Shown: piece after piece, positions 41,924 to 50,786 of the stretch | How positions within the stretch are numbered: position 1 is the stretch's first letter | Layout: every line of letters starts with the position of its first letter | Origin: Synechococcus sp. 1G10 | GTDB taxonomy: Bacteria; Cyanobacteriota; Cyanobacteriia; PCC-6307; Cyanobiaceae | Length of the DNA stretch: 64,000 nucleotides | Assembly: GCF_002252625.1 (NCBI RefSeq) | Contig: NZ_NQKW01000002.1 | Span: 1 to 64,000, forward strand | Reading direction: 5' to 3' | Program-made: the position numbers and the translations under genes | The notes under the pieces: generated by a model | Told to the model about the DNA's origin: nothing | The model's input: only the letters and a program-made list of their open reading frames with translations | Databases searched by the model: none

Positions 41924-42964
41924 TCAGCGGGTTTTGGCGAAGAGACGATCCCAGAGTCCGTCTTTGCCGAAGAACTCCTTGTTCACCAGGCCCCAGCCTC
42001 CGAAGTCCTGCACAGTGAAGTACTGCTTCACGGGGGCAAAGCGATCTTTGACTTGTGACCAGATCGTGGGGTTGGTGGGGCGGAATCCCTCCTCGGCAAA
42101 GATGGCCTGTGCCTCTTCAGAGAACAGATACTTGGCAAGGGCTTCTGCCGCCTTACGGGTGCCCTTTCGCTCCACATTCTTGTCTACCACGGCAACCGGA
42201 CCCTCGATGCGGATGTTTACTTCTGGCACCAGGAACGGATCTTTGAGATCACCGGTCCTGGTGGCAAGGATGGCCTCGTTTTCGTAGTTCAGAAGCACGT
42301 CACCCTGATCTTTCTTGAGGAACACGTCGGAGGCTTCTCGTGCATCCTTGGGCAGGTTGTCAACGTTCTTGTACACGCTGGTCACATAGGCCTCGGCCTG
42401 CTGTTGGTTGCCTCCCGTCTGGGTCACAGAGCCCCAGAGGCCCAGGAAGTTCCAGCGGGCACCGCCTGAAGTTTTGGGATTGGCTGTCACCACCGTGATG
42501 CCTGGCTTGATCAGATCGGCCCAGGAGGCGATCTGCTTGGGGTTGCCAGGACGGGTCAGGAAAGCGACCGTTGAGTTGGTGATGATGCTGTTGTTGGGCA
42601 ACTCCTTCTCCCAGCCGGCATCCACCAGTCCAGCTTCCTCGAGCTTGAGTACGTCAGCCGAGAGGGCCAGGGTCACCACATCGGCATCGAGGCCATCGAT
42701 CACCGCCCGGGTCTGGGTGCCTGAGCCGCCGTAGCTGGTTTTGATCTCCAGCTCCTGGCCCGTTTTGGCTTTCCACTGCGAGATGAACTTGGGAACGATC
42801 CGGTCGTAAGCCCCCTTGGTGACGGCGTAACTCACAAGCAGCAGCTGTTTCTGGCCGTCCGGCCCGCCAGTGCCGGAGCTTTGTGGTGGCCCACCGCAGC
42901 CCGCCAGGAGGACCAGAGAGCCAGCCGCAAGCAGGGCGGAGAGGCGCTGGGGAGCATTAGTCAC
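41924..42964 (-). CDS. sbpA: sulfate-binding lipoprotein (first of two)
   Basis: About 346 residues from GTG 42964, or 12 more from GTG 43000. The lipobox is LVLLAGCGG. The mature protein has LLVSYAVTKGAYDRI, TSYGGSGTQTRAVIDG, DVVTLALSADV, TANPKTSGGARWNFLGLWG and GDVLLNYENEAILA. All are conserved in periplasmic sulfate-binding proteins of the CysA/T/W importer. The serine/glycine loop YGGSGTQTRAV holds the oxyanion. It should feed CysTWA. A second paralog follows upstream on the same strand. The start region contains GGTGATACGT, also found at cysT. Confidence 0.92.
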   Translation of the reverse strand: MTNAPQRLSALLAAGSLVLLAGCGGPPQSSGTGGPDGQKQLLLVSYAVTKGAYDRIVPKFISQWKAKTGQELEIKTSYGGSGTQTRAVIDGLDADVVTLALSADVLKLEEAGLVDAGWEKELPNNSIITNSTVAFLTRPGNPKQIASWADLIKPGITVVTANPKTSGGARWNFLGLWGSVTQTGGNQQQAEAYVTSVYKNVDNLPKDAREASDVFLKKDQGDVLLNYENEAILATRTGDLKDPFLVPEVNIRIEGPVAVVDKNVERKGTRKAAEALAKYLFSEEAQAIFAEEGFRPTNPTIWSQVKDRFAPVKQYFTVQDFGGWGLVNKEFFGKDGLWDRLFAKTR

Positions 42965-43065
42965 GTTTTCCGGCCGGAAATTCGAGGTACAGGATACCAC
43001 GGTTGTCCGACCGGTGATACGTCAATCTGCCTGCCCTGATCTGGTGCTCCGCTGGACGTCCTGTC

Positions 43066-44127
43066 TCAGCGGGTACTGGCGAAGATCTGATCCCAGACTC
43101 CCCCTTTGCCGAAGAACTTCTTGTCCACACCGGCCCAGCCGCCGAAGTCACTCACCTTGAAGAAGCTGGCGTTCTGGAACCTGCCCTTGGCATAGGCCTT
43201 GCCCTGTGGTGTCACGGGGCGGAAGCCGTTGTCCACGAAGATCTTCTGAACCGGCGGCGTGTAGAGGAATTTCACAAAGGCCTCCGCCACCTTGCGGCTG
43301 CCGCGGCGATCCACCACCTTGTCCACCACGGTGACGGGCTGCTCGGTCAGGATGTTGGGGCTGAACAGTTTGTAAGGGGCCGTCCATTCCCCTTTCTGTT
43401 TGGCCAGAACCGCTTCTGTTTCCCAGTTCAGCAGCACATCGCCCTGCTTGCGCTTGATGAACAGATCGGTGGCTTCGCGGGCGTCCTTGGGCAGCACATC
43501 GGCATTTTTGTACACACCTGTGATGAAGCTGCGGGCCTGAGCTTCCGAGCCGCCCGAGCGGGTGATGGCGCCCCAGAGGGCCAGGAAGTTCCAGCGGGCT
43601 CCGCCGGAAGTCTTCGGGTTGGCCGTGACCACGTCCACATTTTTGTTGTCGAGGTCGCGCCAGCTGTTGATCTTCTTGGGATTACCGGGACGCACGAAGG
43701 CCACCACGGTGGAGTTGATCGGTGTGGAGTTGTTGGGGTTTTCGTTCTCCCAGCCAGGTTTGATCAGGCCGGCCTGCTGGATCTTGGTTACATCAGCGGT
43801 CATGGCCAGGCTGACCACATCGGCCTCCAGGCCATCGATCACGGCGCGGGTCTGGGAGCCGGAGCCGCCGTAACTGCCCCTGAAGGTGACGGTCTGCCCC
43901 GTTTTCTTCTTCCAGTCATCAGAGAACAGCTTGAAGATTCTGTCGTAGGCGTTCTTGGTGACGGCGTAGGACACAACAGTGAGGGTCAGCGGCTTGGGCG
44001 CCTGCTGGGCCTCAGCGATTGAAGCGTCGAGGCTGGTGGCAACAGCTACGGCAAGGGGCAGGGCGGCGAGCCCCGTCAGCGCCAGCTGCCGGCGACGCAG
44101 AGGAGCGGGAGATGGAATTGTATCCAC
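43066..44127 (-). CDS. sbpA: sulfate-binding periplasmic protein (second paralog)
   Basis: 353 residues. A signal peptide with RRR (LRRRQLALTGLAALPLAVAV, ending SIAEA) suggests export, perhaps by Tat, not lipid anchoring. The body (LTVVSYAVTKNAYDRIFKLF, SYGGSGSQTRAVIDGLEADV, TANPKTSGGARWNFLALWGA, GDVLLNWETEAVLA) is the same family as the neighbouring protein, roughly half identical. Two binding proteins could differ in affinity or substrate (sulfate against thiosulfate). It is divergent from the Rrf2 regulator across 141 bases, which should include both promoters. Confidence 0.92.
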   Translation of the reverse strand: MDTIPSPAPLRRRQLALTGLAALPLAVAVATSLDASIAEAQQAPKPLTLTVVSYAVTKNAYDRIFKLFSDDWKKKTGQTVTFRGSYGGSGSQTRAVIDGLEADVVSLAMTADVTKIQQAGLIKPGWENENPNNSTPINSTVVAFVRPGNPKKINSWRDLDNKNVDVVTANPKTSGGARWNFLALWGAITRSGGSEAQARSFITGVYKNADVLPKDAREATDLFIKRKQGDVLLNWETEAVLAKQKGEWTAPYKLFSPNILTEQPVTVVDKVVDRRGSRKVAEAFVKFLYTPPVQKIFVDNGFRPVTPQGKAYAKGRFQNASFFKVSDFGGWAGVDKKFFGKGGVWDQIFASTR

Positions 44128-44268
44128 GGTTTGTCGATCGGGAACTGGCGCAAAGTAAGCCCGCGTCTGCCAGGGCCGGTGTGACCTGGGGCACAGACGT
44201 GTGTAGGCATATTCCCTATCTGCTAACCGTCCTTTCTGCTAAGATCGGCCAACGCTCTCGATCAAGCC
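44128..44268. promoter_or_regulatory. divergent promoter between sulfate-binding protein and Rrf2 genes
   Basis: 141 bases. TAAGAT near 44238-44243 is a plausible -10 element for the Rrf2 gene. TAGGCATATTCCCTATCTG (44197-44215) is a near-palindromic AT-rich stretch that could bind the Rrf2 or CRP-type regulator encoded beside it. Confidence 0.4.
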
Positions 44269-44700
44269 ATGGCCTTCAGCGCCAAAACGGAATACGGACT
44301 GGTGGCTTTGATCGACCTGGCCGCGGCTTCCTCCTCTGGAGTGCTGGTGCAGGTGGGTGAGATCAGCCGCCGCCATGGTCTGCCCGAGCGGTATCTCGAG
44401 CAGATGCTCACGGCACTGCGCAAGGGGGGGTACCTCAACAGCATCCGCGGGCCCCGCGGCGGCTTTCAGCTGAGCAGGCCGCCGGAGCAGATCACCATCG
44501 CGGAGGTGGAGGAATGCCTGGAAGGCGAGGCCCGCTCGGAGCGCCAGGGTGATCGCCAGGACGCCGAGTTCCGCGTACTCAAGGGCCTGGCCCATCGGGC
44601 CGAACAGGCCCGCATGGCAGTGCTGCAGTCCACCACCTTGGCCCAGCTGCTGCTGGAGCGGGACAGCCTGCAGCAACCGGCACCAATGTTCTACATCTGA
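44269..44700 (+). CDS. Rrf2-family transcription regulator
   Basis: 143 residues. It has an Rrf2 winged helix (FSAKTEYGLVALIDLAAASS, EISRRHGLPERYLEQMLTAL, then GGYLNSIRGPRGGFQLSRPP). No cysteine occurs in the protein, so unlike IscR it cannot bind an iron-sulfur cluster. This points to the CymR type, which controls cysteine and sulfur genes by binding cysteine synthase (CysK). That is an attractive match because srpG and sulfate transport genes are near. The role is inferred from context and missing ligands. A CRP/FNR-type regulator gene follows downstream. Confidence 0.88.
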   Translation: MAFSAKTEYGLVALIDLAAASSSGVLVQVGEISRRHGLPERYLEQMLTALRKGGYLNSIRGPRGGFQLSRPPEQITIAEVEECLEGEARSERQGDRQDAEFRVLKGLAHRAEQARMAVLQSTTLAQLLLERDSLQQPAPMFYI

Positions 44701-44863
44701 GACCAACGCGTCGCTGTTCGTGTGCCTGGAAATACCGGTACACCTATCGGAATTAGGGCATACTCCAGGCAAGTTGCTTGCCCGCCATGGCCTGTTGTCT
44801 GCGAATGCCCCTGCTTGTCCGCCTGTCGTTGATCGAACAACCGCCCCATCGCCCACCAGCCCG

Positions 44864-45418
44864 GTGACGTCTTCTTTGCTCAAGCAGCCCTTGCAGTTCA
44901 CGCTCCATCCCAAGGACGTCCTCCCTGAAGGGATGAGCTGGCGCCTGCATGAGGGCTATGTACGGTCTGCAAGCTGGGATCTCGAAGGCGAGTGCATCGC
45001 CCTGGGCCTATGGGGCCCTGGTGATGTGATCACCTCGGAGAATCCTGTGGTCCAGCCGTTGGAGTTGCAGTGCCTCACCACCGTGGTGGTGGAGCACATC
45101 GAGCTCGATCCCCGCGATCAACACCAACACCTGCAGCGGGAGCGCCAGATGCTGGCGGAGCTCCTCACCATCCAGCGCATCCGCTCCGGGGAGCGCCGTC
45201 TACTCACCCTGCTCAGCTGGATTGGCGGGTCCCATGGCCAGGTCAACCGCCACGGCTGCCGCCTCTCGCTCAGTGAGCTCAACCTCACCCACCAGGCCCT
45301 GGCCGATCTGTGCGGCTTGACCCGGGTCACGGTGACCAAGCTGCTCTGCCGCTTTCGCGCTGAGGGCCGGTTGTTGGCCGTGGGCGACAGCGACCTGTTG
45401 ATCCCCCTCCAGCCATGA
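44864..45418 (+). CDS. cysR: CRP/FNR-family regulator, CysR-like by context
   Basis: About 184 residues from GTG 44864; the frame is open further upstream but the earlier part is non-coding in character, so the start is uncertain. The N-terminal part is a reduced sensor (SWRLHEGYVRSASWDLEGEC, LGLWGPGDVITSENPV). It lacks a cyclic-AMP binding cassette. The C-terminal helix-turn-helix is LTHQALADLCGLTRVTVTKL. In Synechococcus elongatus the CRP-family protein CysR lies beside the sulfate permease genes and is needed for their expression under sulfur limitation. The gene sits between the binding proteins and cysA/T/W as CysR does. Symbol given on context and family. Confidence 0.75.
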   Translation: MTSSLLKQPLQFTLHPKDVLPEGMSWRLHEGYVRSASWDLEGECIALGLWGPGDVITSENPVVQPLELQCLTTVVVEHIELDPRDQHQHLQRERQMLAELLTIQRIRSGERRLLTLLSWIGGSHGQVNRHGCRLSLSELNLTHQALADLCGLTRVTVTKLLCRFRAEGRLLAVGDSDLLIPLQP

Positions 45419-45606
45419 CCATCCACACTCCTCCCTGGTGCCTGCACTGGGACCGTGACGGCGAGTTGGCGGCAGGCGATCGCCAGGATCTCTTGATCAC
45501 GCTTGTCGTTCGTGAGCATGGAATGACGCCAGGAGGAATCCCCTCAGGGCCCGAATTCATAAGCGTCTTCAACGAACAGGGCCTGCCCGTGGGCTCTCGG
45601 CCCTGA
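45415..45606 (+). CDS. small hypothetical protein coupled to the CRP-type regulator
   Basis: 63 residues with an ATG overlapping the regulator's stop (ATGA). It has one cysteine near the start (PPWCLHWDRDGELAAGDRQD) and no membrane segment or signal. It ends four bases before the convergent cysA stop. The tight coupling suggests that it is real and may modulate the regulator, but nothing about its fold is apparent. Confidence 0.5.
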   Translation: MTIHTPPWCLHWDRDGELAAGDRQDLLITLVVREHGMTPGGIPSGPEFISVFNEQGLPVGSRP

Positions 45607-45609
45607 AGC

Positions 45610-46638
45610 TCAGATCACAAAGTCCGGCACAAAGGTGCGTGTTTCACGGCTGGTGATGTGCAGGGCATCACCGGCCTTGAGCTCGCGGTAATCGATCCGC
45701 TCGCGAGGGAGTTGGGCCACCACAACCTCTCCACTGGCGAGGGTGAGTTCTGCCTGGATGTCACGGCCCATGTGGGTGAGCCGGCACAACACAGCGGGCA
45801 CACTGCCGCTCTGGGGGCTGCGGTGCAGCTCAAGATCGTGGGGGCGGATGAAGATATCGCCGCCTTGACCTTCGTCTCCTGAGCGTTCAGCAGCGGCAAG
45901 GGCCAGGGGCACGTGCGGAGGCAGCACGTTCACCGCACCCACAAAGCTCATGACAAAGGGGCTGGCTGGCTGGTCGTAAATCTCAGCCGGGCTGCCGATC
46001 TGCTCGATCTTGCCGTGGTTCATCACCACGATCCGATCGGCCACCTCCATGGCTTCTTCCTGGTCGTGGGTGACGATCACCGTGGTGACGTGCATCTCGT
46101 CGTGGAGGTTGCGCAGCCAGCCGCGCAGCTCCTTGCGCACCTTGGCATCGAGGGCACTGAACGGTTCATCGAGGAGCAGGACCCGTGGCTTCACCGCCAT
46201 GGCCCGGGCCAGGGCAACCCGCTGGCGCTGGCCGCCGGAGAGCTGGGACGGGTAGCGGTTGCCAAAGCCCTGCAGCTGCACCAGCTCCAGCAGCTCATCC
46301 ACGCGCCGGCGGATCGCCTCGTGCTTCCAGCCACGCAGCTCAAGACCGAAGCCCACGTTCTGACGCACCGTGCGGTGCTTGAAGAGTGCGAAGTGCTGGA
46401 ACACAAATCCCACCTGGCGCTCCTGCACCGAACGGCTGGTGGTTTCTTCCCCGGTGATCCAGATGCGGCCGGTATCGATCTCCTCCAGGCCTGCGATCAG
46501 GCGTAAAAGAGTGCTCTTACCAGAACCGGAGGGGCCGAGCAGTGCCACCAGGGAGCCGGTCTCGACATCAAGGCTGACGTTGTCGACCGCCCGGAACGAG
46601 CCGAACTCCTTGCTCACACCAGCGACGCGGATGCCCAT
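45610..46638 (-). CDS. cysA: sulfate/thiosulfate import ATPase CysA
   Basis: 342 residues from ATG 46638 ([20 protein letters not shown]). Walker A is GPSGSGKST, the Q-loop is [13 protein letters not shown] (the FALF-H typical of CysA), the signature is [16 protein letters not shown], Walker B is [12 protein letters not shown], and the switch is VTHDQEEA. The C-terminal part contains a TOBE-like regulatory domain ([29 protein letters not shown]). It energises CysT/CysW. The gene is divergent from cysT, so shared control is likely. Confidence 0.95.
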   Translation of the reverse strand: MGIRVAGVSKEFGSFRAVDNVSLDVETGSLVALLGPSGSGKSTLLRLIAGLEEIDTGRIWITGEETTSRSVQERQVGFVFQHFALFKHRTVRQNVGFGLELRGWKHEAIRRRVDELLELVQLQGFGNRYPSQLSGGQRQRVALARAMAVKPRVLLLDEPFSALDAKVRKELRGWLRNLHDEMHVTTVIVTHDQEEAMEVADRIVVMNHGKIEQIGSPAEIYDQPASPFVMSFVGAVNVLPPHVPLALAAAERSGDEGQGGDIFIRPHDLELHRSPQSGSVPAVLCRLTHMGRDIQAELTLASGEVVVAQLPRERIDYRELKAGDALHITSRETRTFVPDFVI

Positions 46639-46750
46639 GGCAGGGAAAAACGGATTCGATGGCACGATCCTATAGCAAACACACATTTCCCCACCGGCTT
46701 ACCGTTGTATAAATCGGCAAATGGTGATACGTTCCCACGGATCTGTTCCC
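46639..46750. promoter_or_regulatory. divergent control region of cysA and cysT
   Basis: About 110 bases. TTGTATAAAT (46704-46713) could serve as a -10 region. GGTGATACGT at 46723-46732 recurs at 43013-43022, before the first sulfate-binding protein gene. CCACCGGCTTACCG nearby has similarity to CCGACCGGTGATACG at the other site. Candidate operator for a sulfur regulator. Confidence 0.4.
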
Positions 46751-47623
46751 ATGACCTCGTCCATGGCTCCTGCCTCTCCGGCCCGCCTCAGGCGCCCGGC
46801 GCTTCCCAGCTGGCTGCAGCTCAGTTGGTCCTGGCGAATCACCTGGCTCTATCTGGCCCTGGTGCTGTTCCTGCCCCTGGGGGCCATGGCCCTGAAGGCC
46901 GCTGCAGTCGGCCCGGTCCAGTTCTGGCAGCTGGCCACCACCGCTGAAGCGCTGGCGACCTACCGAATCAGCTTCGGGTTGGCGCTGGTGGCTGCCCTTG
47001 TCAATGGTGTGTTCGGCGTGGTGATCGCCTGGGCCCTGGTGCGCTGCTCCTTCTTCGGCAGGCGGTTGCTCGATTCACTGATCGATCTTCCCTTCGCGCT
47101 GCCTACCGCCGTGGCGGGCCTGGCGCTGGCGTCGATCTACAGCTCCAATGGCTGGCTCGGGGCCCCGCTCTATGCCCTCTTCGGACTGAAAGTGTCCTTC
47201 ACCTGGCTGGGGGTGGGCATCGCGATGATGTTCATCTCGCTGCCGTTTGTGGTGCGCAGTGTGGAGCCGGTGCTGGAAGCCCTCGAGCGTGAGCAGGAGG
47301 AAGCGGCCTGGTGCCTCGGCGCCAGCCCTCGCCAGACCCTGCTGAAAGTGGTGCTGCCCCAGCTGATGCCAGCGATCCTGGCCGGCGTGGCCCAGGGCTA
47401 CAGCCGTGCTGTGGGCGAGTACGGCTCGGTGGTGATGATTTCCTCCAACGTGCCCTTCAGGGACCTGATTACCCCCACCTTGATCATCCAGAAGCTTGAG
47501 GAATATGACTTTTCCTCGGCAACAGTGATCGGCATGGTGATGTTGATGTTCTCGCTTGTGAGCCTGCTGGTGATCAACGGGCTGCAGGTGTGGGGCCGGC
47601 ACTGGGAAGGCAATCCCGCCTAA
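46751..47623 (+). CDS. cysT: sulfate ABC transporter permease CysT
   Basis: 290 residues from ATG 46751 (MTSSMAPASPARLRRPALPS); a start at ATG 46721 would overlap the shared GGTGATACGT motif. Six transmembrane segments. The cytoplasmic EAA loop reads EEAAWCLGASPRQTLLKVVL, and the conserved DLPFALPTAVAGLAL segment before it is typical of CysT/CysU. The VPFRDLITPTLIIQKLEEYD ending marks the sulfate family. It pairs with CysW encoded 30 bases downstream and the CysA ATPase encoded divergently. Confidence 0.94.
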   Translation: MTSSMAPASPARLRRPALPSWLQLSWSWRITWLYLALVLFLPLGAMALKAAAVGPVQFWQLATTAEALATYRISFGLALVAALVNGVFGVVIAWALVRCSFFGRRLLDSLIDLPFALPTAVAGLALASIYSSNGWLGAPLYALFGLKVSFTWLGVGIAMMFISLPFVVRSVEPVLEALEREQEEAAWCLGASPRQTLLKVVLPQLMPAILAGVAQGYSRAVGEYGSVVMISSNVPFRDLITPTLIIQKLEEYDFSSATVIGMVMLMFSLVSLLVINGLQVWGRHWEGNPA

Positions 47624-47653
47624 TTCTGTTGAAATCCACCCGCCGTTTTTCCC

Positions 47654-48514
47654 ATGCGTTCCCTGTTGCGTTTCCTGCGTCGTGGCAAGATCCGCCCATC
47701 CGCCTCGGTGCTGATCCCGCTGATTGCTGGCCTCTATGTTGCAGTGATCATTCTGCTGCCAGCTCTGGAAGTGGTATCGGGTGCCTTTGCCAAGGGCCTG
47801 CAGCCCTTTCTGGATAACTTTGAATCGGAAGAGCTGCACTCGGCGGTGCGGATGACGCTGATGATGACGGCTATCGCCGTGCCTGCCAACACCATCTTTG
47901 GCCTGTCAGCAGCCACGGCTATCGCCCGTCGCCAGTTCCCCGGCAAGGCCTTTCTGCTGAGCGTGATTGATCTGCCGTTCTCGATCTCGCCAGTGGTAGT
48001 CGGCCTGATGCTGGTCTTGCTCTACAGCCCCACCAACGGACTGCTGGGCGGGATCGTGACCAGCCTGGGCTGGAAAATCATCTTCTCCTGGCCCGGGATG
48101 ACGCTGGCCACGATCATCGTGACCTTCCCCTTCATGGCCCGGGAGGTGATCCCCCTGCTGGAGGAGGAGGGTTGGGACCAGGAGGAGGCGGCCCGCACGC
48201 TTGGTGCCAGTAGCTGGCAGGTTTTCTGGAAGGTCACCCTGCCCTCCGTGCGTTGGGCCGTTCTCTACGGGTTGATCCTCACCACGGCCCGGGCGCTGGG
48301 TGAGTTCGGAGCTGTCGCCGTTGTGAGTGGCAACATCGCCGGCCAGACCCAGACCCTGCCCCTGTTTGTGGAGGACGCCTACAAGCAGTACGACACCGAA
48401 CTGGCCTATGGCGCCGCACTGGTGTTGGGGGGTGTGGGCCTGGTTTCCCTGCTGCTCAAGCTGCTGGTGGAGCAGGTCATTCGCGGAAACAAAGAAACTG
48501 AGCCGATGAACTGA
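47654..48514 (+). CDS. cysW: sulfate ABC transporter permease CysW
   Basis: 286 residues, six membrane segments. Landmarks: VIDLPFSISPVVVGLMLVLL, the EAA loop EEAARTLGASSWQVFWKVTL, RALGEFGAVAVVSGNIAGQT and PLFVEDAYKQYDTELAYGAA. The N-AGQTQTLPLFVE and Y-x-x-YDTELAY segments are specific for CysW. It follows cysT by 30 bases and should form the heterodimeric pore. The stop is 15 bases before the convergent cupin gene. Confidence 0.95.
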   Translation: MRSLLRFLRRGKIRPSASVLIPLIAGLYVAVIILLPALEVVSGAFAKGLQPFLDNFESEELHSAVRMTLMMTAIAVPANTIFGLSAATAIARRQFPGKAFLLSVIDLPFSISPVVVGLMLVLLYSPTNGLLGGIVTSLGWKIIFSWPGMTLATIIVTFPFMAREVIPLLEEEGWDQEEAARTLGASSWQVFWKVTLPSVRWAVLYGLILTTARALGEFGAVAVVSGNIAGQTQTLPLFVEDAYKQYDTELAYGAALVLGGVGLVSLLLKLLVEQVIRGNKETEPMN

Positions 48515-48529
48515 ACACAGACTGCGAGC

Positions 48530-49225
48530 TCACGTCTGCAGCAGGCCCTCTGATCCATCCGGCCCAAGCGTGGCAGGCAGGTGGCCGGTCTTGACCCAGA
48601 TCGTGCAGCCCTCCTCGCTCCAGGGCCGGTGGATGCTGCCGGGTGGATTGCGCAGCCAGCTGCCGGCGGGATAGCTGCCCTGTTCGTCCTGAAACACGCC
48701 CTCAAGCACCAAGATCTCCTCGCCGCCGGGATGGCTGTGGGGTTGAAACAGCGTGCCGGGTGCCCAGCGCACCAGGGCCCCATGCTCTGAACCAAAGGCG
48801 TGCAGCGGCATCACCTCCAGGCCCGCCACCAGGCCGGGCAGCCACTCAGCGCTGTGGGTGTCGATCACCAGCTGCTGCTGGTCGGCCGGGTGCATCTGGT
48901 GCAGTTTCACCAGGATCGTGCAGCCCGGCTCGCTGAAGGGAGCGTGGCTAGAGCCAACAGGGTTGCGCAGGTAGGTGCCGGCCGGGTAGTCGCCCCGTTC
49001 ATCGGAGAAGGTGCCTTCCAGCACAAGGATCTCTTCGCCGCCGCCATGGACATGCCGATCAAAGTGGCTGCCGGGGGCATAGCGCACGATCGAGGTGGCC
49101 CGGGCCACTTCCCCGCCGCGGCGATCGAGCATGCGCCGGTCCACGCCCGCCATGGGTGAGGGTGTCCAGGGCAGGGCGGTGGTGTCGAGCACCACCCGCT
49201 GGTCGAGATCGGCGTTCAGATCCAT
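48530..49225 (-). CDS. double-cupin protein, ChrR-like
   Basis: 231 residues from ATG 49225. Two cupin units are seen. The first is [20 protein letters not shown] and [20 protein letters not shown]. The second is [20 protein letters not shown] and [20 protein letters not shown]. In each, the H-x-H, E and later H residues would bind one metal, as in the cupin half of anti-sigma factor ChrR. The zinc anti-sigma half is absent, so it is likely an enzyme or sensor of unknown substrate. It converges with cysW. A small DMT-like protein gene is divergent. Confidence 0.88.
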   Translation of the reverse strand: MDLNADLDQRVVLDTTALPWTPSPMAGVDRRMLDRRGGEVARATSIVRYAPGSHFDRHVHGGGEEILVLEGTFSDERGDYPAGTYLRNPVGSSHAPFSEPGCTILVKLHQMHPADQQQLVIDTHSAEWLPGLVAGLEVMPLHAFGSEHGALVRWAPGTLFQPHSHPGGEEILVLEGVFQDEQGSYPAGSWLRNPPGSIHRPWSEEGCTIWVKTGHLPATLGPDGSEGLLQT

Positions 49226-49279
49226 CCCCCCATTCTCGGCGGCGTGGCCGTCCCAGCGGCGCCGTCGATCTGGCGGGGG

Positions 49280-49630
49280 ATGATGGTGGCGCGCCAACGC
49301 CTTGCTGTGCTCAGAACGACTGGCCTGTTTTTGATCACAGCCGTCGCCGAGATTCTGGGCTGCTATCTCACGGATCTGGTGGTCAAGCAGCAAAGGCCCC
49401 TGTGGTTGCTGGTGCCTGCCGCTTTGTCGCTGGCGCTGTTCGCCTGGTTGCTCACCCTTCACCCCACGGCTTCTGGACGGGTCTACGCCGCTTATGGAGC
49501 GGTTTATGTGGCAATGGCGTTGATCTGGCTGCGCCTGGTGGATGGTTCACCCTTCACCGGCCGCGACCTGCTGGGCTCCGTTGTGGTTCTCAGCGGCATG
49601 GGGATCCTGATGGGAAGAGCGCCGCAATAA
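49280..49630 (+). CDS. UPF0060 (YnfA-like) membrane protein
   Basis: 116 residues from ATG 49280 (an ATG three bases later is also possible). Four transmembrane helices, with the family hallmarks [15 protein letters not shown] and [20 protein letters not shown], then [20 protein letters not shown]. YnfA proteins resemble half of a small multidrug-resistance or EamA-type transporter; their substrate is not established. It is divergent from the double-cupin gene. Confidence 0.9.
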   Translation: MMVARQRLAVLRTTGLFLITAVAEILGCYLTDLVVKQQRPLWLLVPAALSLALFAWLLTLHPTASGRVYAAYGAVYVAMALIWLRLVDGSPFTGRDLLGSVVVLSGMGILMGRAPQ

Positions 49631-49672
49631 GCGGCTGATCAGGCGGATCGCCGAAACCACTGGCTCAGCGAC

Positions 49673-50194
49673 TCAACCCAGGGCGGAGCGGCCCAGGCCC
49701 TCGCCGTCGTTGCGGAAGAAGGAGCTGAGGTTTACGCCTGCTTCATGGGCTGCCACGGTGACCTGCAGCTTCTGCTCGTCGTCGAGGCCATCCCAGAAGG
49801 CGTGGAAGAGATCGAGGGAGGCTTTGGCGGTGCCCACCACCCCCATCAGGGAGAGGGGAAGCGTGAGCCAGGGGAACACCAGCAGCAGCACCGAGAGCAC
49901 GGCCCCGACAGCCACGCCCGCTTTGGCTGATTCGAAAGTGGTGCTGAGCACCAGCCGCACCTGGGTGGCCCGGTCGAGTTCGCCGCGCTTACGCAGGGCC
50001 TCGGTGCGCAGGGCCGTGAGCAGCGCCTGGTAGGCAGCAAAGCAGACGACCCCGCCCACGGTGGATTCAGAGAAGAATTCCTTGCCCGTGAAGGCCCCGC
50101 CGTTCTGGTTCAGATCGATCGAGGCCAGCCCCGCCAGGGGAGCAGCTTCCCAGCCGGCGCGGGGGATGCGGAAGGGGTCGCGTTCGCGGGTCAT
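49673..50194 (-). CDS. conserved-looking membrane-associated protein, unknown
   Basis: 173 residues from ATG 50194 (MTRERDPFRIPRAGWEAAPL). The first third is polar. Then come helix GGVVCFAAYQALLTALRTEA, basic KRGELDRATQVRL and a transmembrane hairpin (AGVAVGAVLSVLLLVFPWLT, then LPLSLMGVVGTAKASLDLFH). The C-terminus is soluble. I cannot name the family. There is a strong hydrophobic pair in the middle, so it is probably anchored in a membrane. Gene starts at several upstream codons are possible. Confidence 0.65.
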   Translation of the reverse strand: MTRERDPFRIPRAGWEAAPLAGLASIDLNQNGGAFTGKEFFSESTVGGVVCFAAYQALLTALRTEALRKRGELDRATQVRLVLSTTFESAKAGVAVGAVLSVLLLVFPWLTLPLSLMGVVGTAKASLDLFHAFWDGLDDEQKLQVTVAAHEAGVNLSSFFRNDGEGLGRSALG

Positions 50195-50505
50195 GGCTGG
50201 CGGCTGATCCAGTGAGACCCAGCTTGCTCCATTCCAGGGGCTGCTGCCAGGCTGAAGGCCCTGCAGGTCAAGAATCAAGTGCTTTTAGGGAGTGATCGAG
50301 GCGGCTTCGATTAACCTTTGGTCATGGATCTTGTCCGTTTGTTCTGAGTTGAACGGGCAGGATCCAGCGATCTTTTGACGTGGCGCTCAGGGCTGGCTCC
50401 GATTGTGGCCAGAGCGCCATGATCTCTCACTTGATTAAGTATAAATACTGGCCTGACTGCACCCTTTTCTGGTTAGGGTTGAAGCAACAACAGTTTGAGG
50501 TCGCC
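50195..50505. other. intergenic stretch, candidate promoter region
   Basis: About 310 bases between the membrane protein gene and the Nif11-like gene, which diverge. TTAAGTATAAATACTGG near 50433-50449 is AT-rich and a likely promoter. No RNA gene recognised. Confidence 0.4.
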
Positions 50506-50763
50506 ATGATCAATGCCACCCCCATGATTGCCCCCGGGGCCGCCAGCGTGGCGGCCTTGACTGGAACGGTGCACGAAGCGATGGACGCGCTCCATGCCCT
50601 GCAGCAACTGGCCAGCCAAGACCCCTCCTTCGCCCAGGCGCTGAAGCAGACCGACTCCACCCATGCCGCAGCCAGCCTGGCTCGTCGCCATGGCCTTCAT
50701 GTGAGCTCGGAAGCCCTCTGGCGTAACCGCGGACGCCACGGCCTGCCCACCTGGCGTGGTTGA
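50506..50763 (+). CDS. Nif11-like small protein
   Basis: 85 residues from ATG 50506. The central part (ALHALQQLASQDPSFAQALK, then STHAAASLARRHGLHVSSEA) has the helix, D-P-x-F/L and A-x-x-x-G-x-x-x-S-x-E-x-L pattern of Nif11-type leader or helper proteins. These are abundant in cyanobacteria and include lanthipeptide precursor leaders. No double-glycine cleavage site and cysteine-rich core follow, so it is not an obvious precursor. The phoX gene starts 23 bases downstream, so the two may be transcribed together. Confidence 0.55.
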   Translation: MINATPMIAPGAASVAALTGTVHEAMDALHALQQLASQDPSFAQALKQTDSTHAAASLARRHGLHVSSEALWRNRGRHGLPTWRG

Positions 50764-50786
50764 CTGCCGCGGGCCTGGCCTGAGCG

